NCBI GenBank assembly: GCA_016840185.1
Contig: JAEOSV010000260.1
Coordinates: forward strand, 1 to 5,571
Length of the DNA stretch: 5,571 nt
Reading direction: 5' to 3'
From: Candidatus Hermodarchaeota archaeon
GTDB lineage: Archaea > Asgardarchaeota > Hermodarchaeia > Hermodarchaeales > Hermodarchaeaceae
Positions 1 through 3,810 of the stretch are shown piece by piece (the first letter of the stretch is position 1; each line of letters starts with the position of its first letter). A program made the translations under genes and the position numbers. The notes under the pieces were generated by a model. The model was not told the origin of the DNA and ran no database searches. It saw nothing but the letters and a program-made list of their open reading frames with translations.

Positions 1-86
1 CGTACTCCTATTAAAAAGGCAAGAACGATACTGCATATCGCAACAATTATCGAGATGCTTTGCAACAATTGTGGATCTACTTGCAA
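1..86 (-). CDS. N-terminus of an unidentified membrane-anchored protein (partial)
   Basis: A minus-strand frame begins with TTG at 86-84 and stays open to the window edge, giving 28 complete codons. The peptide starts MQVDPQLLQS and continues with a hydrophobic stretch (about residues 11-28, SIIVAICSIVLAFLIGV) typical of an N-terminal membrane helix. The start is supported by GGTGAT five bases upstream (plus-strand 92-97), a good match to the archaeal 16S 3' tail. The out-of-cell or in-cell side of the rest cannot be judged. Only the first residues are visible, so no family is proposed; an integral membrane protein or a signal-anchored protein both fit. It lies downstream of metG on the same strand, but about 650 bases away, so it probably has its own promoter. 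Plus-strand frames over this stretch also stay open (to 102 and 184) but lack comparable signals. Confidence 0.5.
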   Translation of the reverse strand, partial: MQVDPQLLQSISIIVAICSIVLAFLIGV

Positions 87-216
87 AACTTATCACCAAT
101 AGAGTAATTAATTCGTTAGGACCTGTGGGGTTAAAGACCTTAAAGCCTCCAATGCTTGAAAGCACATACATCCGTATAATGTAGCTTCTTAATTATTGAA
201 CGGTATTTGCTAATAG

Positions 217-232
217 CTTTTAAACTGTTTTT
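217..232 (-). promoter_or_regulatory. Candidate TATA/BRE for the left-edge gene
   Basis: Read on the minus strand, GAAAAACAG precedes TTTAAAAG (plus 217-224), resembling an archaeal BRE plus TATA box. The expected transcription start is near 191-195, which would leave a leader of about 105 nt before the TTG at 86. The AT-rich background makes chance matches common, so this is tentative. Confidence 0.28.
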
Positions 233-390
233 CAAGGATAAGAAACACATAACAACTTGCAATTTGTTACTGTTGAGAAAATTTGATTTAAACGCCAATA
301 CAAATTAATCAATTCTTAACGAAGTAATTCCCTAGCTTGTGTGGTGCAGGAAAGGATATCAGAGTGCCATTCAAAAATGTAATGCAACCA

Positions 391-420
391 GTGGTCAAGG
401 TAGGGCGTGACCACTTTTTT
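391..420 (+). terminator. Stem-loop with T6 tract; terminator or 3' end of a small RNA
   Basis: GTGGTCA (391-397) and TGACCAC (408-414) form a perfect 7-bp stem around a 10-nt loop and are followed at once by six T (415-420). This has the shape of an intrinsic terminator on the plus strand. No plus-strand protein gene ends here. Just upstream, TGGTGCA (about 343-349) can pair with TGCAACCA (383-390) with one bulge, and a TATA-like ATTTAAAC sits at 286-293, so a small RNA of roughly 105 nt ending at about 420 is possible. It could also be a chance hairpin inside a short open frame. Confidence 0.35.
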
Positions 421-553
421 ACTGAACAGATACTAATACACTCAAACAACCCGTGCCTTCCGCAGAACTGTCACAGCCACGGACAGTAGTTAGGTGAGTG
501 GTGTGGAAACTAGAGTGGATTATCGATTTCCCCTTCCATGTTTTTCAACACGA

Positions 554-590
554 CTAGTTTAGTGTTTTAGCACTTTAGTACTAGATTTTT
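554..590 (+). repeat. Imperfect inverted repeat with T-tract
   Basis: CTAGTTTAGTG (554-564) faces CACTTTAGTACTAG (571-584), with the central part AGTG-N6-CACT pairing perfectly and the outer CTAG/CTAG pairing after small offsets. ATTTTT follows at 585-590. It could act as a plus-strand termination structure, but no plus-strand gene is seen upstream, so its role is unknown. Confidence 0.3.
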
Positions 591-709
591 AACACATATG
601 TTGTAGAGTAAGTGGCGAACTTAACTGATCTAAAGTCACAAAGACGAATAACGAGAATTAACTCCTATATCGAAGTTGGATAATAGCATAATGAAGGTTG
701 TTTGAACTA

Positions 710-730
710 CCAACTAAGAAATTAAGTTGG
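710..730 (-). repeat. Hairpin just beyond the metG stop codon
   Basis: CCAACT (710-715) and AGTTGG (725-730) form a 6-bp stem with a 9-nt A/T loop, starting 7 bases past the metG stop in the direction of transcription. It may protect or define the 3' end of the metG mRNA. No strong U-tract follows on the minus strand, so it is not a convincing intrinsic terminator. Confidence 0.3.
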
Positions 731-736
731 ATGGGG

Positions 737-2416
737 TTACTTGACTTTTGCCCTCGCAGATTCGATACGCTGGTTAAGACCAGTCGCTAATTTTTCAACC
801 GATTCATCTGGGATTTTGGTAAATAGAACCGAGGGCTTGGGCAAGTCTGTTCCAGAAATTAGTGGTTCTAAGCAGTTTTCAGCTTGTGTATCACTTACAC
901 TCCCTGTCTGACCAAGTTGCCGCCAGATTTTGTTAGCAATTGTGGGGATGACGGGTTCAATGAGTATGGCAATGGCCTTCAATAGCTGTAAGCACTGATA
1001 CAAGTCATTTGCGCTGCGATCCGGCTCATCTTTGATAGTTTTCCATGGCTCCGCTTGCTGGAAAAGAGTGTTTCCATGCGATGCCAGATGCATCGCTGAG
1101 TCCACCGCTTCTTTGAATTTGAACTCGTGAATCGCTTTTTGGATTTCGTCAACCGTTTTACTAATCCTCTTCTTCAGAGTCGGTGAAAGTGTTCCCTTCG
1201 GAATTAGCTTGAAATTTTTATGCACAAAGAGTAAAACGCGATATGCGTAATTGCCTAGAATACCGACGAGTTCATTGTTAACTTTCAATTGAAAATCTTT
1301 CCAAACGAAATCCAAGTCTCTTGTGTGTCCAGTATATGAGAGAATGTAGTAGCGAACCGCGTCGAGGTCTATTCCCTGTTTGATAAAATCCTCTTCAATA
1401 TCAATTACAAACCCACGGCTCTTGGAAAGACCATGCCCTTCAACCTTAACCATACCACTTGCGACGATGGCATAGGGTGTGTTATAATCGACACCTTTGA
1501 GAATGGCGGGCCAAAAAACTGCATGGTGGTATACAATGTCGGCACCAATGAAATTGATTATTTTTCCATCACGAATCCAGTAGTCTTCCCAATCAGCACC
1601 AGATTGCCGGGCCCATTCTTCCGTAAAAGAGATGTACCCTGCATAATTTTCTGCCCACACATAAAGGACTAATTTCTCATCACCTGGATAAGGAATCCCC
1701 CATTTCAAATCCCGAGAAATGCCCCAATCCTTTAGACCTTGGCGAATCCAACCAAGTGCATAGTTACGAGCTAACGGGGTACCTTTCAGCTGTTCGTTGA
1801 ACTCGATTAGGAAATCGGTGAACATGGGAAGTTTAAGGAAGTGGTGTCGGGTTTTGCGTTTTATGGCTGGAGATCCACAGGTGACACAGCGTGAGTCTAT
1901 CAGCTGTTCAGCATCTAAATACCGTTGACAACCCTGGTCACACTCATCGCCACGGGCTAGCGCTCCACAATATGGGCAGGTCCCAACAAGAAAACGGTCA
2001 GCGAGGAAGGTTTGGCAGGTATTGCAATAAGGTAGTGCAACCTCACGAGGTTCAACGTATCCGTTTTCTTCTAGTGTTCGAATTATTGTTTGTGCGCGTT
2101 TATAATGATAAGGCGCTTCAGTTGTCCCGTATAAATCGACACCGATGCTCATCTTTTCAAATATGGATTTGTAGTGTGCGTGATATTTCTTAACTAGCTC
2201 TTGGGGGGTTATCCCCGTTTCTTCTGCCGCAAGCTCGATAGGTGCGCCATGAGTATCGGATCCACACACAAATCGGACATCATGACCAAAGCGTTTCAGA
2301 TATCTTACGTAGGCATCACCGGGAATGTAGGTGCGAAGGTGACCAATGTGGGCAGTGCCATTTGAATAGGGTAGACCACATGTTACTAGGATTTTATCGG
2401 TCTTGGTCAAGGTCAT
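737..2416 (-). CDS. metG: Methionyl-tRNA synthetase, archaeal type, divergent active site
   Basis: Class I aminoacyl-tRNA synthetase that charges tRNA(Met) with methionine in the cytoplasm using ATP. From the ATG at 2416 it has 559 residues. Visible features in order: the nucleotide-binding N-terminus with HIGH at 23-26; GSDTHG at 52-57; a zinc region with Cys 131/134, 147/150, 159/163 and 177/180; the catalytic domain resuming with GWIRQGLKDWGISRDLKWG (222-240); the KMSKS-equivalent GLSKS at 329-333; and a helical anticodon-binding domain from about 375 with EPW at 456-458. The C-terminal EMAPII-like tRNA-binding domain of longer homologues is absent, so this is the catalytic core plus anticodon domain. 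Odd points: the methionine-pocket segment usually written W-x-D/E-A-P-I-G-Y reads WAENYAGY (254-261), the first Lys of KMSKS is Gly, and one zinc knuckle is CX3C. A frame extension to GTG 2431 exists, but GGAGGG 7 nt before ATG 2416 decides the start. Family identity is secure; exact substrate fidelity is not. Confidence 0.93.
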   Translation of the reverse strand: MTLTKTDKILVTCGLPYSNGTAHIGHLRTYIPGDAYVRYLKRFGHDVRFVCGSDTHGAPIELAAEETGITPQELVKKYHAHYKSIFEKMSIGVDLYGTTEAPYHYKRAQTIIRTLEENGYVEPREVALPYCNTCQTFLADRFLVGTCPYCGALARGDECDQGCQRYLDAEQLIDSRCVTCGSPAIKRKTRHHFLKLPMFTDFLIEFNEQLKGTPLARNYALGWIRQGLKDWGISRDLKWGIPYPGDEKLVLYVWAENYAGYISFTEEWARQSGADWEDYWIRDGKIINFIGADIVYHHAVFWPAILKGVDYNTPYAIVASGMVKVEGHGLSKSRGFVIDIEEDFIKQGIDLDAVRYYILSYTGHTRDLDFVWKDFQLKVNNELVGILGNYAYRVLLFVHKNFKLIPKGTLSPTLKKRISKTVDEIQKAIHEFKFKEAVDSAMHLASHGNTLFQQAEPWKTIKDEPDRSANDLYQCLQLLKAIAILIEPVIPTIANKIWRQLGQTGSVSDTQAENCLEPLISGTDLPKPSVLFTKIPDESVEKLATGLNQRIESARAKVK

Positions 2417-2423
2417 GTAGAAT

Positions 2424-2429
2424 CCCTCC
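2424..2429 (-). promoter_or_regulatory. Strong Shine-Dalgarno of metG
   Basis: GGAGGG on the minus strand lies 7 nt before the ATG at 2416. It falls inside the codons that a start at GTG 2431 would need, so it selects the shorter protein. Confidence 0.8.
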
Positions 2430-2454
2430 ACAGGATATTGGGGTGATTGTTCAA

Positions 2455-2462
2455 GGATATAC
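2455..2462 (-). promoter_or_regulatory. Candidate TATA box of metG
   Basis: GTATATCC on the minus strand, centred near 2459. An archaeal start site about 26 nt downstream would be near 2433, giving a short leader of about 16 nt that just includes the Shine-Dalgarno. This fits the ATG 2416 start and leaves no room for translation from GTG 2431. Confidence 0.5.
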
Positions 2463-2463
2463 G

Positions 2464-2499
2464 CATACCATTGAGATGGATGTCAATGCATTTCGTATG
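2464..2499. promoter_or_regulatory. Inverted repeat upstream of the metG TATA box, possible operator
   Basis: CATTGA (2469-2474) and TCAATG (2483-2488) form a perfect 6-bp dyad with an 8-bp spacer. A second pair, CATAC (2464-2468) and GTATG (2495-2499), lies outside it. The element abuts the metG TATA box on its BRE side, where an archaeal activator or repressor could act. No regulator is identified. Confidence 0.35.
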
Positions 2500-2549
2500 T
2501 TTTGAAGTTTTTCATCTTGTTTGAAACAATAGCTGCATATGCTCAAAAC

Positions 2550-2567
2550 AACCAAAACGGTTCGGTT
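2550..2567. promoter_or_regulatory. Imperfect palindrome upstream of the RAM-gene TATA box
   Basis: An 18-bp near-palindrome with AACC and GGTT ends and a central CG (14 of 18 positions symmetric). It ends 7 bp before the TATA box at 2575-2582, the usual place for an Lrp-family or other HTH regulator to act. Autoregulation is only a guess, since the gene product itself has no DNA-binding domain. Confidence 0.3.
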
Positions 2568-2574
2568 AGAATCG

Positions 2575-2582
2575 CTTATAAG
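2575..2582 (+). promoter_or_regulatory. TATA box of the RAM-domain gene
   Basis: CTTATAAG, centred near 2578. The predicted start site is about 2604, leaving a leader of about 32 nt with CAGGAG (2621-2626) as Shine-Dalgarno, 10 nt before the ATG at 2637. Spacing is right for an archaeal promoter. Confidence 0.55.
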
Positions 2583-2636
2583 GAACTTTAACAGGAACTG
2601 AATGGTTGACCAACTATTATCAGGAGTTTGCCTACC

Positions 2637-2885
2637 ATGACCCTTCGTGCAATCATATTGATTGATGTTGATCCCCCCCTAACTGATACTGTCTTTGATC
2701 AGCTGAAAGATTTGTCCGTTATTAAAGAGATTTCATCCGTTTATGGAATCCATGATATCTTTTGCCTCATCGAAGTAGCTGACGAAGAAAAATTAAATGA
2801 CTTCATCTTCAAAAAACTTCGTCCTACTGAAGGAGTCAAGGAAACGCTCACACTCATGATATCAAATAGCATCCGAAAAGACTGA
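2637..2885 (+). CDS. Stand-alone Lrp/AsnC RAM (ligand-binding) domain protein
   Basis: An 82-residue protein that is essentially one RAM domain, the amino-acid-binding and oligomerisation module of Lrp/AsnC regulators. It opens with the first strand (LRAIILIDVD), followed by a helix (TDTVFDQLKDL), then the family's hallmark strand with a glycine and aspartate (SSVYGIHDIFCLIEV), a second helix (EEKLNDFIFKKL), and the closing GVKETLTLMI strand. There is no helix-turn-helix, so it cannot bind DNA in the usual way; known stand-alone RAM proteins bind small ligands as multimers or may join full-length Lrp proteins. The frame extends to TTG 2628, but CAGGAG at 2621-2626 leaves that start only 1 nt away and suits ATG 2637. 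It is transcribed divergently from metG. The ligand cannot be read from the sequence. Confidence 0.85.
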   Translation: MTLRAIILIDVDPPLTDTVFDQLKDLSVIKEISSVYGIHDIFCLIEVADEEKLNDFIFKKLRPTEGVKETLTLMISNSIRKD

Positions 2886-2895
2886 CCTTCCAAAA

Positions 2896-2921
2896 TAAGC
2901 CTCTGTTTTTTCCTCGGCTTA
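2896..2921 (+). terminator. Probable terminator of the RAM gene
   Basis: TAAGCC (2896-2901) and GGCTTA (2916-2921) enclose a loop that contains a T6 tract (2906-2911), starting 11 nt after the stop codon. In archaea the U-tract itself is the main termination signal, so the tract is the stronger part of the evidence. Confidence 0.45.
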
Positions 2922-2960
2922 ATGCAAAAAATGCCCAGTCTTTCAGAAAAACCACCTCGA

Positions 2961-2972
2961 TTTTTTCTTCTT
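2961..2972 (+). terminator. Second T-rich tract, backup terminator
   Basis: TTTTTTCTTCTT about 75 nt after the RAM stop codon and before the next TATA box. It would insulate the next transcription unit from read-through. Confidence 0.35.
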
Positions 2973-2982
2973 AGTTGAGGAG

Positions 2983-2990
2983 TTTAAATA
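2983..2990 (+). promoter_or_regulatory. Consensus-like TATA box for the 3013 element and/or GTPase operon
   Basis: TTTAAATA, the best TATA match in the window, preceded by a purine-rich GAGGAG that could serve as BRE. A start site about 26 nt from its centre falls near 3012-3014, exactly where the first arm of the 14-bp inverted repeat begins. It therefore drives either a separate small RNA or a GTPase mRNA with a leader of about 205 nt. Confidence 0.55.
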
Positions 2991-3012
2991 ATCTCTACAG
3001 CTGCCTCCTTTC

Positions 3013-3122
3013 GAAGGAAGCGAAGGGAAATAGATGTAATGTTGTGTCCGCATCGTTCCTCGCCCTCCCCTCGCTCCCCCTCCCCAACTTCCCCCCTTTT
3101 CAATGGTACCTTCGCTTCCTTC
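3013..3122 (+). ncRNA. Candidate C-rich structured RNA or 5' leader closed by a 14-bp stem
   Basis: GAAGGAAGCGAAGG (3013-3026) and CCTTCGCTTCCTTC (3109-3122) are perfect inverted complements, separated by 82 nt. The interior from 3057 to 3100 is almost entirely C and T. A TATA box at 2983-2990 predicts a 5' end at the first arm, and a T-rich stretch (3123-3134) follows the second arm. The interior contains CCCTCC twice (3063-3068 and 3078-3083), complementary to GGAGGG-type Shine-Dalgarno sites, including that of metG. In bacteria, C-rich loops in small RNAs pair with ribosome-binding sites; a similar role here is inference. The alternatives are a long structured leader of the GTPase mRNA, or a DNA-level element. 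No known RNA family is recognised. Confidence 0.35.
3063..3096 (-). other. G-quadruplex motif (minus strand) / i-motif (plus strand)
   Basis: On the minus strand there are five G-runs of 6, 4, 5, 4 and 3 bases (plus-strand C-runs 3091-3096, 3082-3085, 3076-3080, 3067-3070, 3063-3065), with loops of 5, 1, 5 and 1 nt. This satisfies the usual pattern of four or more runs of at least three G with loops of 1-7 nt. It lies about 120 bp upstream of the GTPase start, inside the 14-bp inverted repeat. Folding in the cell is unproven. Confidence 0.6.
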
Positions 3123-3205
3123 TTCATTTTCTTCGACCCCTATTTCGTTAACCGTAGCAAATTAGAGGTTTTTAGACGCAAGACTCTTACCTATGCTAAT
3201 GTACT

Positions 3206-3210
3206 GTGAT
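3206..3210 (+). promoter_or_regulatory. Ribosome-binding site of the GTPase gene
   Basis: GTGAT, 8 nt before the GTG start at 3219, matches part of the archaeal anti-Shine-Dalgarno complement (AGGTGATCC). A TAG stop at 3216-3218 immediately precedes the start in frame, so no longer protein is possible. Confidence 0.5.
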
Positions 3211-3218
3211 TTCCTTAG

Positions 3219-3806
3219 GTGAGGACGATATCCAACCATTCTAATTCCTCAGAGTCTGTAGAAACGAATGAGCCAGGGAAGGCTGGTTTCGTAGTGAAGG
3301 TGGTCATTGTTGGTGACTGGGGAGTAGGGAAAACTAGCCTAATACGCAGATTTGCTGAGAATAAATTCAATCACGACTACAAACCCAGCATCGGCGTCAA
3401 CATTGTCACTAAGATAATTGATGTAAAAGGCCGAAAACTAAAGCTCCAATTGTTTGATACAGGCGGTCAAGAGCGTTTTCGACCCTTACGTCAGAGATAT
3501 TATACTGGAGCTAATGCAGTCGTTTTTGTTTTTGATATTACTCGGGCCTCTTCGGCTGCTGCAATTGAATCAAAATGGCTTGATGAAGTAAAATCAATTT
3601 TAGGTGAGAATTTTTCTCGGGTGGTCATAGCAAATAAAACGGATTTGGAATCAGATCGCAAAGTGTCCGAATATGCAGCCCAACAAGCGACGGATCGAAT
3701 TCAAGGGAAATATTTTGAAACCAGTGCATTAGACGGTCGAAATGTTACTGAGGCATTCACCGAACTAGCCACACAACTGATGGACACACTCTTTCCAGAG
3801 GTGTAA
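3219..3806 (+). CDS. Rab/Ras-like small GTPase (Asgard type)
   Basis: A 195-residue GTP-binding switch protein of the Ras superfamily, closest in pattern to Rab. Residues 1-23 are a polar Ser/Asn/Glu-rich extension, probably disordered. G1 is GDWGVGKTS at 32-40; G2 lies in YKPSIGVN (54-61) with Ser57 where Rab and Ras have Thr; G3 is DTGGQE at 80-85 with Gln84 as the catalytic-glutamine equivalent; G4 is NKTD at 139-142; G5 is TSA at 168-170. The ERFRPL run after G3 is Rab-like. Odd features are Trp34 at the Ras Gly12 position, Gly82 in place of Ala (as in Arf-type DxGGQ), and no cysteine anywhere, so C-terminal prenylation or palmitoylation is impossible. The protein ends at LFPEV soon after the last helix. 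GTG is the start. The GTPase gene is the first of a cluster, 4 nt before the peptidase gene. Binding and hydrolysis of GTP are expected; partner and location are unknown. Confidence 0.92.
   Translation: MRTISNHSNSSESVETNEPGKAGFVVKVVIVGDWGVGKTSLIRRFAENKFNHDYKPSIGVNIVTKIIDVKGRKLKLQLFDTGGQERFRPLRQRYYTGANAVVFVFDITRASSAAAIESKWLDEVKSILGENFSRVVIANKTDLESDRKVSEYAAQQATDRIQGKYFETSALDGRNVTEAFTELATQLMDTLFPEV
3798..3803 (+). promoter_or_regulatory. Shine-Dalgarno of the peptidase gene inside the GTPase gene
   Basis: GAGGTG is made of the last two sense codons of the GTPase gene and lies 7 nt before the TTG at 3811. It justifies the rare start codon and implies that a ribosome ending the GTPase frame can initiate here (translational coupling). 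Confidence 0.7.
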
Positions 3807-3810
3807 TTTC

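Larger units (their letters stand above)
87..736. other. 650-bp intergenic region with hairpins, no supportable protein gene
   Basis: This gap separates the metG stop from the start of the left-edge gene, both on the minus strand. No frame gives a protein I recognise. The longest short frames are 41 codons on plus (GTG 364 to stop 489) and 32 codons on minus (414 to 316), which overlap each other. Several stem-loops lie here: 391-414 with a T-run, 467-487 (ACTGTC/GACAGT), 554-584 with a T-run, and 710-730 next to metG. The part from about 335 to 500 is visibly richer in G and C than its flanks. I found no tRNA (no paired T-arm around the TTCAA strings), and no 5S or other standard RNA. Confidence 0.6.

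Noticed and set aside
2..184. Plus-strand frame open for 60 codons from the left edge
   Set aside because: It lies antisense to the minus-strand TTG start with GGTGAT and a clear membrane helix, and its peptide shows no recognisable pattern.
316..414. 32-codon minus-strand frame starting GTG at 414
   Set aside because: No Shine-Dalgarno, no recognisable product, and it overlaps the plus-strand frame and hairpin.
364..489. 41-codon plus-strand frame (GTG 364, inner ATG 382) preceded by AAGGA
   Set aside because: No family recognised, it contains the perfect hairpin with T6, and a minus-strand frame of similar length overlaps it; chance is the simpler view.
87..736. tRNA or other standard RNA gene
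   Set aside because: TTCAA strings were checked on both strands, but no flanking 5-bp T-stem or acceptor pairing was found.
2417..2431. Longer metG start at GTG 2431
   Set aside because: The added five codons contain the GGAGGG Shine-Dalgarno for ATG 2416, and the TATA box places the transcription start at about 2433.
1433..2505. Plus-strand open frames antisense to metG
   Set aside because: They are shadows of the minus-strand synthetase frame and show no family features.
2628..2636. Longer RAM protein from TTG 2628
   Set aside because: CAGGAG ends 1 nt before this TTG, too close to work; its spacing suits ATG 2637.
3211..3224. TTAG/GTGAG next to a pyrimidine-rich stretch, resembling spliceosomal intron borders
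   Set aside because: The TAG is simply the in-frame stop before the GTG start; spliceosomal introns are not expected in archaeal protein genes and the downstream frame is intact.
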